Of a DNA stretch of 14,270 bases, positions 7,091 through 14,103 are shown piece by piece. Both the position numbers and the translations under genes were made by a program. Each line of letters begins with the position of its first letter. The stretch's first letter is position 1. The notes below the pieces were generated by a model, which was not told the origin of the DNA, made no database searches, and worked only from the letters and a program-made list of their open reading frames with translations. Source of the DNA: an uncultured Bacteroidota bacterium (GTDB taxonomy: Bacteria; Bacteroidota; Bacteroidia; Chitinophagales; Chitinophagaceae); the NCBI GenBank assembly GCA_946479615.1, contig CAMLGR010000123.1, forward strand, positions 1 through 14,270, in the 5' to 3' direction.

Positions 7091-9493
7091 ATGAAAAAAG
7101 GAAGTTTATACATGATGCTGGGGCTGCTGATGCTGGCGCAACAAAGCCTGGCGCAAGAGGTAATATCCTTTTCCGGAAAAATTACTACTACCGAAGGCAA
7201 ACCTGTTTCCAGTGCAGTGATCACCCTGAAAAATGAAAGCGGTAAAAAACGTGCAGAGATCACAGATAAGGAAGGCGCATATACATTCAGTGAAATAGTG
7301 CCTGGCATCTATGCTCTTTCCGTTACCCACGCAGAATTTAACAGCTTCAGCAAAGATTCCATCCTTATCGATGCAACTAATAATACACTTCCTGCGATCA
7401 CGCTTTCCCCGGCAGCAAAAACCCTTAGTGAAGTACAGGTCGCTTCTATCAAACCCTATATATCGCAGACAGCTGATAAGATCACGCTGAATGTAAGTGC
7501 AAGTCCGGTAGCTGCCGGGAGCAATGCGTATGATGTATTACTGGGTGCGCCCGGTGTGATGGAGCAAAACAGCAATATCCAGTTCCGTGGCAGATCGGTG
7601 CTGGTACTTATCGATGGCCGTCAGACCAATCTCAATGGTGATGAGCTGAAGAACTTTCTTTCTTCCATGCCCGCCAGCGGGATCGATAAAGTGGAGATAT
7701 TACCAAGTCCTTCTGCCAGGTATGATGCACAGGGTGGTTCAGTGATTAATATCCGGCTGGCGAAGAACAAAAACTTTGGTACCAATGGTACTGTAACGGC
7801 AGGTGTTGGCGCAGGTAAGTTTGGCCGCTACAATGCCGGCCTTAGTCTTAATCATCGCAATAAAAATGTAAATATCTATGGCAGTTATGATTATCAATAT
7901 AACCGCCAGTATTATAAAAATTATTCAGATCGTACTGTTGAGCCCGGGTTTCACATACTGCAGAACGAATATGATGTACGGGAACGCAACAATCATTCGG
8001 CTAAGATCGGGCTCGACTATGATCTCAATAAGCGTACTTCATTCGGCATCCTGGCAAAGGGTCTTTTAAACTATCGAGACAGGAATGTAGATAACCAGTC
8101 TGTCATTGACAGGGCCGCTTCAGCCGATTCATTTTCAAATGTGCATACTGCTGGCCGTGCCAGGTTTATCAGTCCTTCTGTCAATCTTTACTGGAGATCC
8201 ATACTTGATTCCACAGGCCGTGAGCTTTCTTTCAATGCCGATTATTTCGATTACTCCAAAAGATGGAACGATGATTTTGTTACCCGCTACTATGATGAGA
8301 ATGGTATTATGTATGCCGATCCTTATTTCCTCAAAGATCAGTCGCCTTCGGATAATACAGTCACCTCTTTCTCCGCTGATTTTGTAAGCCCCGGTAAAAA
8401 AGGTCGTATCGAAGCAGGTCTTAAAAGCACTTTTACCAAAACCGATAACGATGTGACCTGGGAGTACAGGGATGTGACGGACTGGAAAATGGATCATGGT
8501 AAGACCAACCGTTTTATCTACCATGAAAACATCAATGCCGCGTATGTCAGTTATTCAAAACAAATTAAGGAGTACAGCCTGCAATTGGGATTGAGAGCGG
8601 AACAAACCAATTCACGCGGCCGGTCGGTCACGCTGGGTACGGAAACCAAAAGAGATTATACCAACCTGTTTCCCAATGTAGCAATCCAGTATGCGGCTTC
8701 TCCCATGCAACAATTTGGGTTTACCTACCGCAAATCGATACAGCGTTTTGGGTTCGAGATCGTCAACCCGTTTATCATCTATCAGAGCCAGTATTCCTAT
8801 AGCCAGGGTAATCCCAATATCAAACCTATGATCATGCATTCGGTTGGTTTCTCGCATACCTGGAAATACCAGTTATTCAGCAGTCTTACGTATACGTATA
8901 TCAAAGACGCATTATCATCGGTGTACAGGGAAGATCTTTCCAGTAACTCTATCATCAGCAGTTTTGATAACCTGAATAGTGCGAATGTGATCAATGCCAA
9001 TATCACCTGGGCCAAAAGTATCGCCAAGGGCAAATGGATATCGACGAATACGGCAGGCGGCATTTATTCCAGGTACAAATCAACTGGTGATGGACTGCAA
9101 TTGCAAAACGAGAAGATCACATATTACTACAGCAGCAGTAATATCCTGCGATTCAAGAAAGGCTGGAATGCTGAACTGACCGGTATGTATTATTCGCCGA
9201 TGGCATCCGGTGTGTATAAACAACGTTCATTATTTACAGTCAATGCCGGCCTGGCCAAAGATGTATTGAAGAAAAAGGGAAACCTGAAGCTCAGTGTCCG
9301 TGATATCTTCAATACACTGGTGGTGAAATCTGATGTAAACTACCAGGACATCAATACGGTTAACCGGAATAAAACGGAATCTAGATTTGTCAACCTGGTA
9401 TTTACCTATCGTTTGGGCAACCCGAATGTGAAAGCGAACAAGAACAGGAAAACAGGAGTGGAAGAGGAGCGTGGCCGGATGGGGGTAGAGTAA
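7091..9493 (+). CDS. Outer-membrane beta-barrel family protein (TonB-receptor-like)
   Basis: The 800-residue protein resembles the outer membrane beta-barrel family common in Bacteroidota, which is related to TonB-dependent receptors and usually of unknown ligand. The ATG at 7091 begins a signal peptide (MKKGSLYMMLGLLMLAQQSLAQ); an earlier in-frame TTG at 7070 would only add seven residues. Residues about 25-105 are a carboxypeptidase-regulatory-like domain (ISFSGKITTTEGKPVSSAVI). A plug-like segment follows, with GAPGVMEQNSNIQFRGRSVL, VLIDGR and IDKVEILPSPSARYDAQGGS, then the barrel. The last barrel strand (FVNLVFTYRLG) is followed by a charged tail of about 24 residues, which is usual in this family. 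The gene ends 122 nt before the first lanthipeptide precursor on the same strand. A role in uptake, signalling or self-protection tied to that cluster is possible but unproven. Confidence 0.88.
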   Translation: MKKGSLYMMLGLLMLAQQSLAQEVISFSGKITTTEGKPVSSAVITLKNESGKKRAEITDKEGAYTFSEIVPGIYALSVTHAEFNSFSKDSILIDATNNTLPAITLSPAAKTLSEVQVASIKPYISQTADKITLNVSASPVAAGSNAYDVLLGAPGVMEQNSNIQFRGRSVLVLIDGRQTNLNGDELKNFLSSMPASGIDKVEILPSPSARYDAQGGSVINIRLAKNKNFGTNGTVTAGVGAGKFGRYNAGLSLNHRNKNVNIYGSYDYQYNRQYYKNYSDRTVEPGFHILQNEYDVRERNNHSAKIGLDYDLNKRTSFGILAKGLLNYRDRNVDNQSVIDRAASADSFSNVHTAGRARFISPSVNLYWRSILDSTGRELSFNADYFDYSKRWNDDFVTRYYDENGIMYADPYFLKDQSPSDNTVTSFSADFVSPGKKGRIEAGLKSTFTKTDNDVTWEYRDVTDWKMDHGKTNRFIYHENINAAYVSYSKQIKEYSLQLGLRAEQTNSRGRSVTLGTETKRDYTNLFPNVAIQYAASPMQQFGFTYRKSIQRFGFEIVNPFIIYQSQYSYSQGNPNIKPMIMHSVGFSHTWKYQLFSSLTYTYIKDALSSVYREDLSSNSIISSFDNLNSANVINANITWAKSIAKGKWISTNTAGGIYSRYKSTGDGLQLQNEKITYYYSSSNILRFKKGWNAELTGMYYSPMASGVYKQRSLFTVNAGLAKDVLKKKGNLKLSVRDIFNTLVVKSDVNYQDINTVNRNKTESRFVNLVFTYRLGNPNVKANKNRKTGVEEERGRMGVE

Positions 9494-9563
9494 TAGTAAA
9501 ACGAATAAACAACAACCCGATAAACCATAACCATTGATCTGTCCTTTGAAACAATAGCGGAAG

Positions 9564-9615
9564 CCGAAAAGCTATAACAGAGTAGGCACATTTATCAATT
9601 GAAAATTTTACAATC
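9564..9615 (+). promoter_or_regulatory. Conserved leader upstream of precursor 1
   Basis: CCGAAAA (9564), AGAGTAGG (9579) and AATTTTACAATC directly before the ATG are shared with the region ahead of the second precursor. AGAGTAGG starts exactly 37 nt before the ATG in both. The conservation marks either a duplicated promoter and untranslated leader or a shared regulatory site. I see no convincing -33/-7 Bacteroidota promoter pair here and no Shine-Dalgarno box. Confidence 0.5.
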
Positions 9616-9837
9616 ATGAAACCAAAGAAATTGAATCAACCCGGAAGGATTTTTTCGCTCAAGAAAAGCACCGTTATGCGGCTCAACCAGGTGCAGAGCC
9701 AGCTGATCAAAGGTGGTTTGGCAGCGGAAGAGCAAACTACTACCGGTGATTTGCAAACCTGCGGCATCGCCTGCGGCGATTGTATGAGCACATTGCAGAC
9801 ACTGCGTTGCATTACCCGGACATTTATTACCGACTAA
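9616..9837 (+). CDS. Lanthipeptide precursor 1 (four-Cys core)
   Basis: Class I lanthipeptide precursor candidate of 73 residues. The leader (residues 1-34) contains FSLKKSTVMRLNQVQSQLIK and ends in a double glycine at 33-34, the expected cut site for the C39 transporter encoded downstream. The predicted core (35-73) has Cys49, Cys53, Cys56 and Cys65, with Thr41-43, Thr48, Ser58, Thr59, Thr62, Thr67, Thr69 and Thr72 available for dehydration, so up to four thioether rings are possible. The leader resembles the Bacteroidota class I type, with an FSLKK variant in place of the FNL box of precursors 2 and 3. It is the only precursor here with a true GG and four Cys, and its core shares little with the others. 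Ring pattern cannot be predicted from sequence. Confidence 0.82.
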   Translation: MKPKKLNQPGRIFSLKKSTVMRLNQVQSQLIKGGLAAEEQTTTGDLQTCGIACGDCMSTLQTLRCITRTFITD

Positions 9838-9928
9838 AAGCAACAACGATCCGCGCCCTATTATTTATTCATCTTTAAAACCGAAAAATATTTTCATGTA
9901 TTGGCCAAGTACAGAAAAAAAGGGGATT

Positions 9929-9982
9929 CCGAAAACCTTCAGAAAAGAGTAGGAAAAACAATCATTTTCAAATTTTACAATC
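9929..9982 (+). promoter_or_regulatory. Conserved leader upstream of precursor 2
   Basis: Second copy of the leader described at 9564-9615: CCGAAAA at 9929, AGAGTAGG at 9946 (again 37 nt before the ATG) and AAATTTTACAATC abutting the start codon. The rest of the 145-nt gap after precursor 1 is AT-rich with no clear terminator hairpin. Confidence 0.5.
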
Positions 9983-10174
9983 ATGAAACCAAGTCAAGAC
10001 AAAAACAGGAAATTCAACCTCAGCAAGCAAACAATCCAGCCTTTGGATAATTCCAAGCTGGCTGCCATCAAAGCTGGTGAAGCAGAAGCACACACAACAA
10101 CTGTTGCGCTTTCTATCACTGTTGCAGGTGCCACTACCATTTTCTGCGTAGCTGTTTGCGCTGCTACTATCTAA
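9983..10174 (+). CDS. Lanthipeptide precursor 2 (Thr/Ala/Val-rich core)
   Basis: The 63-residue precursor has leader MKPSQDKNRKFNLSKQ..., whose FNLSKQ matches the FNLD box that LanB enzymes bind in nisin-type leaders. A likely cut follows Ala31-Gly32. The core (33-63) is hydrophobic and rich in Thr, Ala and Val, with Thr38-40, Ser44, Thr46, Thr51, Thr52 and Thr62 as dehydration candidates and two Cys at 55 and 59. Its leader aligns without gaps to that of precursor 3, sharing MKP, RKFNL, KQ, LD, KLA and KAG, so the two are paralogues. A hairpin follows the stop codon. Confidence 0.82.
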   Translation: MKPSQDKNRKFNLSKQTIQPLDNSKLAAIKAGEAEAHTTTVALSITVAGATTIFCVAVCAATI

Positions 10175-10188
10175 GCATATTAACGGGC

Positions 10189-10212
10189 GGGCAATGGCCC
10201 CGGTTATTGCCC
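10189..10212 (+). terminator. Hairpin after precursor 2, weak terminator or processing site
   Basis: GGGCAAT at 10189-10195 pairs with ATTGCCC at 10206-10212 around a 10-nt GC-rich loop. The hairpin is followed by CCTGTTCTTAT, which is only moderately T-rich, so termination is probably partial. It lies between precursors 2 and 3 and may set their relative transcript amounts. Confidence 0.5.
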
Positions 10213-10272
10213 CCTGTTCTTATCAGGCAAGAAGTAAAACAACCATTAATTTATTATTAAAAAAATTGCATC

Positions 10273-10491
10273 ATGAAACCACAAATCAACAACAAAAGAA
10301 AATTCAACCTGGATAAACAGCTTGTTCAAAAGTTGGACAGTAACAAATTAGCACAGGTAAAAGCCGGTAACGCTGAAGAAGCGGGTACTACTTTCTGGCT
10401 TTCTTTGATCGCCGGTGCTACTGTTGCCACAACAGGTACTGCAGGTGTAACTGTAGTAGTTGGTTGCACAATCATCGACAACGCTAAATGA
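10273..10491 (+). CDS. Lanthipeptide precursor 3 (single-Cys core)
   Basis: The 72-residue precursor has leader MKPQINNKRKFNLDKQ..., whose FNLDKQ is an exact FNLD box. A likely cut follows Ala31-Gly32, as in precursor 2. The core (33-72) is Thr-, Val-, Ala- and Gly-rich, with Thr39, Thr40, Ser44, Thr50, Thr53, Thr54, Thr56, Thr60 and Thr66, but only one cysteine (Cys65). At most one intramolecular thioether ring is possible, so the product could be mostly linear and dehydrobutyrine-rich, or could act with a partner peptide. A strong intrinsic terminator starts 8 nt after the stop codon. Confidence 0.82.
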   Translation: MKPQINNKRKFNLDKQLVQKLDSNKLAQVKAGNAEEAGTTFWLSLIAGATVATTGTAGVTVVVGCTIIDNAK

Positions 10492-10498
10492 ATCAACC

Positions 10499-10530
10499 AG
10501 GAGCTGTGATGCGTCACAGCTCCTTTTTCT
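10499..10530 (+). terminator. Strong rho-independent terminator after precursor 3
   Basis: A perfect 11-bp stem (AGGAGCTGTGA at 10499-10509 with TCACAGCTCCT at 10514-10524) has a TGCG tetraloop and is followed by a T run (10524-10528, then CTT). This is a canonical intrinsic terminator. It should uncouple precursors 1-3 from precursor 4, the tRNA and lanB, unless read-through is significant. Confidence 0.9.
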
Positions 10531-10551
10531 TCACATTTTAAAAAAACTTGT

Positions 10552-10743
10552 ATGAATCACGTAGATTTAAAATCAGGAACTAAAAAACTGGCCTTCGATA
10601 AACAACAGATCAGCAGGCTCACGAACCTGGCCGTACAAGCCGCCAACGAACCTGATACCAGGCCAACCACCAACATTTCATATATCGCAGATTGTTTTTC
10701 GGCAATCGCATTCAATTGCCCGGGCTTTCCGACAACGGCATAA
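10552..10743 (+). CDS. Lanthipeptide precursor 4 (atypical leader)
   Basis: The 63-residue precursor candidate starts MNHVDLKSGTKKLAFDKQQI, in which LAFDKQQISRL occupies the place of the FNLDKQ box of the other precursors. There is no GG or AG; the best cut candidate is Ala30-Ala31 (QAANE). The C-terminal half has Thr36, Thr39, Thr40, Ser43, Ser50, Thr61 and Thr62, with Cys48 and Cys56. Its start context (AAAAAAACTTGT before the ATG) differs from the ACAATC leader of the others, and it lacks the MKP start. It sits downstream of a strong terminator, 193 nt before lanB. The lanthipeptide assignment rests on position, size, the FDKQ segment and Cys/Thr content, so it is less certain than for the other three. 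Confidence 0.68.
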   Translation: MNHVDLKSGTKKLAFDKQQISRLTNLAVQAANEPDTRPTTNISYIADCFSAIAFNCPGFPTTA

Positions 10744-10747
10744 AAAA

Positions 10748-10765
10748 AGCCCCGTTGCCGGGGCT
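10748..10765. other. GC-rich hairpin between precursor 4 and the tRNA
   Basis: AGCCCCG (10748-10754) pairs perfectly with CGGGGCT (10759-10765) around a TTGC loop, four nucleotides after the stop of precursor 4. An A run precedes it and no T run follows, so on the plus strand it is not a canonical terminator. It may stabilise the 3' end of the precursor mRNA, attenuate, or help separate it from the tRNA. Read from the minus strand it would have a terminator-like T tail, but no minus-strand gene is seen there. Confidence 0.6.
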
Positions 10766-10792
10766 CCCATAATTGCACCAAGAAGTACAATC

Positions 10793-10807
10793 ATGAAACC
10801 ATTGTAA
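10793..10807 (+). pseudogene. Four-codon relic of a precursor start (MKPL-stop)
   Basis: TACAATCATGAAACCA, the exact sequence spanning the starts of precursors 1 and 2, recurs here, but the frame closes at once (ATG AAA CCA TTG TAA). It lies 35 nt before the tRNA. The simplest reading is the truncated remnant of a duplicated precursor gene. A translated leader peptide affecting expression of the tRNA-lanB transcript is a less likely alternative. Confidence 0.55.
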
Positions 10808-10842
10808 AGATAATAATTTTTTAAAACTCCCGGTAACGATAT

Positions 10843-10914
10843 GCTGCGTTAGTCAAACGGTCAAGACGCTACCCTTTCACGGCAGAGATATAGGTTCGAA
10901 TCCTTTACGCAGTA
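10843..10914 (+). tRNA. tRNA-Glu (UUC)-like gene in the lanB leader
   Basis: A full 72-nt cloverleaf is present. The acceptor stem is GCTGCGT (10843-10849) with ACGCAGT (10907-10913), all paired with a G1-U72 wobble, and A73 is the discriminator. The D arm is GTC/GAC with GG in the loop. The anticodon arm is CTACC/GGCAG with loop CTTTCAC (anticodon TTC at 10876-10878), and the T arm is ATAGG/CCTTT with loop TTCGAAT. The tertiary pairs expected of tRNA are all possible: U8-A14, A15-U48, G18-U55, G19-C56, U54-A58. Glu-type features kept include the anticodon loop, U11-A24, A46 and the absence of base 47. Two stem mismatches (A29-C41, U50-U64) make it weaker than a housekeeping tRNA. CCA is not encoded. 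It ends 22 nt before the lanB ATG and must be cut from the same transcript or read from its own promoter. LanB uses Glu-tRNA, so the location is suggestive. Confidence 0.78.
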
Positions 10915-10936
10915 CAATATTTTAAATACCAAGTAT

Positions 10937-13900
10937 ATGAGTATCCCATTTTCTTTTCATCCGACACTGGTTATCCGCACACCACGCTATCCTTTCAATG
11001 CTGACCACACCGAAAATGATTTCGACGGATTACTCAGGGACACCGGTTTCCTCGAATCTCTTTTCCTGGCTTCTCCCGTGCTTTACTATGAATGTATCAA
11101 GTATACCAAAGGGGAAATAAAAGAAGGTAAAGAGATACAGAAACTCAGGCAAAGTGTGCTTAAATATTATTCCCGTTCATTCAGCCGTTGCACACCCTTC
11201 GGTCTTTTTTCCGGTTGTGGTACTGCCGGCTGGACAGAAGAAAATACAGCCATTACCCTGGCTGCTCAACCCAAACGTCATACCCGGCTCGACATGAATT
11301 ATTTGTGTGCACTGGCACAGTTCCTCGAAACATTGGCCGGGATCAAAGAACACCTGCTCTATTTTCCCAACTCGAGCATCTACAATATCGGTGATGAGAT
11401 CCGTTACATCGAATACAAATATTTTGGCGGCAGACGCATCCACCAGATCAGTTCGGTTAGCGGTACCGATTACCTTGAACTGTTGCTTGGCAAATCACAA
11501 CAGGGTATGACCATCCGCCAACTGGCAGACCTGCTCGCAGCGCCGGATATCGAAGATGAAGAAGCCGGACAATTTATTGATGAACTTTTACAGGCACAGC
11601 TCTTTGTAAGCGAACTGGAGCCCGCCATCACCGGCGACGAATTTGCACAACAGATACTGGCGGTATTGAAGAAAGTTTATGGTAATACGCAAAATGATGG
11701 GCTGCTTGAGATCATTGGTATACTGGAAACAGTGACCCGTAAATTGGCAGAGATCGATGCCTATACAGAAAATGATGTGATCGGGACTTACCAGGAGATC
11801 ATGAATCTCTTGCGCAAACTGGGAGTAGCGTTTGATGAAAGCAAATTATTCCAGGTAGATATGTCGCGGGAAGTAGTGAGTGGCGGTATCTCAAAAACTG
11901 TACAGGACCAATTATTGGCTGCGCTTACACTACTCAACCGTTTTGGCGGAGGTAATACCAATGCCAACCTCCAGGGCTTTGCAAGAAAATTTTATGAAAG
12001 ATACGAGGACCGTGAAATGCCATTGCTGGAAGTCCTGGATACGGAGACCGGTATTGGTTATCTCGATACGCATGCAGAAACGCATTCACCACTGACAGAG
12101 GATATCGTATTGCCGGTGCAGCGCAAATCCACTCATAATATCACCTGGTCGTCGCTGGAAAAATACCTGGTTGAAAAGATCACGGATGCTTACCGAAACG
12201 ATCGTACCCATATCGAACTGAAAGAAGAAGAAATGACCTACCTGAAAAATGATAACTGGGGTGATCTGCCTCCTTCGCTTTCTATCATGTTCCGCGTGAT
12301 CGATCCGGAGAAAAACCTATTATTTCTCGAAAGTGGTGCCGGGTCCAGTGCTGCCAACCTCTTGGGCAGGTTTGCACACGCTGATGAAAAGATCCGCCAG
12401 GCAGTAGAAGAGATCACGGCTGCTGAGCAGCAACAAAACAAGGATATCATCTTTGCCGAGATCGTTCATCTTCCTGAAAGCAGGGTAGGGAACGTATTAT
12501 TGCATCCCGCTTTCCGCGAGTATGAAATACCTTACCTCGCGAAATCGTCCCTGGCTCACGATAAACAAATCCGTTTGCAGGACATCATGATCTCTGTAAA
12601 GCAGGAATCCGTTACGCTTCGTTGCAAACGTACGGGCAAAGTGATCATCCCGCGCCTCAGCAATGCGCATAACTACCAATACAATGCGTTGCCGGTCTAC
12701 CAGTTCCTTTGCGACCTGCAAAACCAATACCTGCGCCCGGGTTTATATTTTCACTGGGGCACTATGAAAATGCAATTCAAAGTATTGCCACGGGTGATGT
12801 ATGGTAATACGATACTCTGGCCCGCTACCTGGCAACTGCTCTATGCAGACCTGGCTGACCTGCGCGATGCCAAGCCCAATGAGCTGCCTGCACGTCTTGA
12901 AAAATTCATCGCCCAATGGAAATTACCGCGGTATGTGGTGCTGGCGGAAGGCGACAATGAACTGCTCATTGATTTTGAGAACATGGAAAGTGTAAGGATC
13001 TGGCTCGATGCGGTAAGAAAAAAACCGGGATCTGAGTTAAAAGAATTTTTGCGTCCGCTGAATGCAGCGTTCAGCAACGAAGATCATCAATCGTATAATA
13101 ACCAGGTGGTAGCCAGTTTTGTAAAGGACAGGCCCACGTATGCCATCAATGGCGGCACCAAAAAGCCACAGGAAAACCCTTCGAAACGTTTCGTATTGGG
13201 TGACGAGTGGGTGTATTATAAATTTTATTGCGGGGTAAAATCAGCCGATAAACTATTGCTTGATGTGGTAGCACCGGTGATGAGAAAACTACAGGAAGAA
13301 GGAAAGATCGCTAAATTCTTTTTTATCCGTTACAATGATCCTTCTTTTCATATCCGGTTGCGGTTACAACTTACCGATCCTTCTCATTACGGCGATGTGA
13401 TACGCCTGATGCACGAATATGCCCAGCCATTTTTGAGAAGCGGCTATATCTGGAAAATACAGACAGATACGTATAACCGGGAATACGATCGCTATGGAGT
13501 GGATACGATGGAAATGGCGGAATCCATATTTCATTATGACAGCGAAGCTGTACTGGATATGCTGGAGAAGACTTGGGGTGATGAACGGGAAAAAGTAAGG
13601 TGGCTCTGGACCATGCGGAATGTAGATGAATTGCTGACCGATTTTAATTATACTCCTGAAAGAAAGCGAAAACTGTTGGAAATGCTGAAAGATGCATTTG
13701 CCAAAGAATTCAATGCCGATAAATTCCTGAAGACACAGCTCAATAATAAATACCGTTTTCATAAAAAGGAAATAGAAACGTTGCTGGATAAAAAGCACGA
13801 TGAAGAAAGTTCTTTGGCGCCGATTTTGGATTCATTGCATGCACGGTCAGCCAGGTCGCAACGAACTGTAGCAGATATCCTGAACTATGCAGAGCAGCAA

Positions 13901-14083
13901 CAGGAGGCAAGTATCCTCGATAATTTTCTCAGCAGTTATATCCATATGCTGATCAACCGTTCAATCCCGGCCAAACAACGGTTGCATGAAATGGTGATCT
14001 ATGATTTTCTCTACAGGCATTATCATTCTGTCCTGGCCCGTGAAGGAGCAATACATCAATCAACTAAAGTAACTGTTATTTAA
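10937..14083 (+). CDS. lanB: Class I lanthipeptide dehydratase LanB, full length
   Basis: Cytoplasmic enzyme that transfers glutamate from glutamyl-tRNA to Ser/Thr of precursor cores and then eliminates it to give dehydroalanine and dehydrobutyrine. At 1048 residues it is close to NisB size and contains both halves in one chain. The N-terminal glutamylation domain shows YYSRSFSRCTPFGLFSGCG, with Arg80 and Arg84 and the TPFGLF signature at 86-91, at positions matching the essential arginines of NisB. The C-terminal elimination domain (about 750-1040, SpaB_C/thiopeptide-type) has EWVYYKFYCG, FFFIRYNDPSFHIRLRL (Arg798, Arg807, Arg809) and SYIHMLINRS (His1003), the segments known to act in glutamate elimination. 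No frameshift or loss of these residues is seen. It follows the tRNA-Glu-like gene by 22 nt and precedes the C39 exporter by 20 nt, so the three are probably one transcript. No Shine-Dalgarno box is visible. Confidence 0.93.
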   Translation: MSIPFSFHPTLVIRTPRYPFNADHTENDFDGLLRDTGFLESLFLASPVLYYECIKYTKGEIKEGKEIQKLRQSVLKYYSRSFSRCTPFGLFSGCGTAGWTEENTAITLAAQPKRHTRLDMNYLCALAQFLETLAGIKEHLLYFPNSSIYNIGDEIRYIEYKYFGGRRIHQISSVSGTDYLELLLGKSQQGMTIRQLADLLAAPDIEDEEAGQFIDELLQAQLFVSELEPAITGDEFAQQILAVLKKVYGNTQNDGLLEIIGILETVTRKLAEIDAYTENDVIGTYQEIMNLLRKLGVAFDESKLFQVDMSREVVSGGISKTVQDQLLAALTLLNRFGGGNTNANLQGFARKFYERYEDREMPLLEVLDTETGIGYLDTHAETHSPLTEDIVLPVQRKSTHNITWSSLEKYLVEKITDAYRNDRTHIELKEEEMTYLKNDNWGDLPPSLSIMFRVIDPEKNLLFLESGAGSSAANLLGRFAHADEKIRQAVEEITAAEQQQNKDIIFAEIVHLPESRVGNVLLHPAFREYEIPYLAKSSLAHDKQIRLQDIMISVKQESVTLRCKRTGKVIIPRLSNAHNYQYNALPVYQFLCDLQNQYLRPGLYFHWGTMKMQFKVLPRVMYGNTILWPATWQLLYADLADLRDAKPNELPARLEKFIAQWKLPRYVVLAEGDNELLIDFENMESVRIWLDAVRKKPGSELKEFLRPLNAAFSNEDHQSYNNQVVASFVKDRPTYAINGGTKKPQENPSKRFVLGDEWVYYKFYCGVKSADKLLLDVVAPVMRKLQEEGKIAKFFFIRYNDPSFHIRLRLQLTDPSHYGDVIRLMHEYAQPFLRSGYIWKIQTDTYNREYDRYGVDTMEMAESIFHYDSEAVLDMLEKTWGDEREKVRWLWTMRNVDELLTDFNYTPERKRKLLEMLKDAFAKEFNADKFLKTQLNNKYRFHKKEIETLLDKKHDEESSLAPILDSLHARSARSQRTVADILNYAEQQQEASILDNFLSSYIHMLINRSIPAKQRLHEMVIYDFLYRHYHSVLAREGAIHQSTKVTVI

Positions 14084-14103
14084 ACCTGTTTAAACTGTTA
14101 TCC

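Noticed and set aside
10843..10914. The tRNA-like sequence as an integration (att) scar of a mobile element
   Set aside because: Attachment scars normally copy only the 3' part of a tRNA gene. Here all four arms and the 5' acceptor strand are present and paired, and no integrase is visible in the window.
13364..13798. Minus-strand frame of 144 codons inside the LanB elimination domain
   Set aside because: It overlaps conserved LanB sequence, and its Phe/Ile-rich translation is a typical antisense shadow.
14084..14103. Small direct repeat TTTAAAC between lanB and the C39 gene
   Set aside because: It is a seven-base repeat in AT-rich sequence and is not distinguishable from chance.
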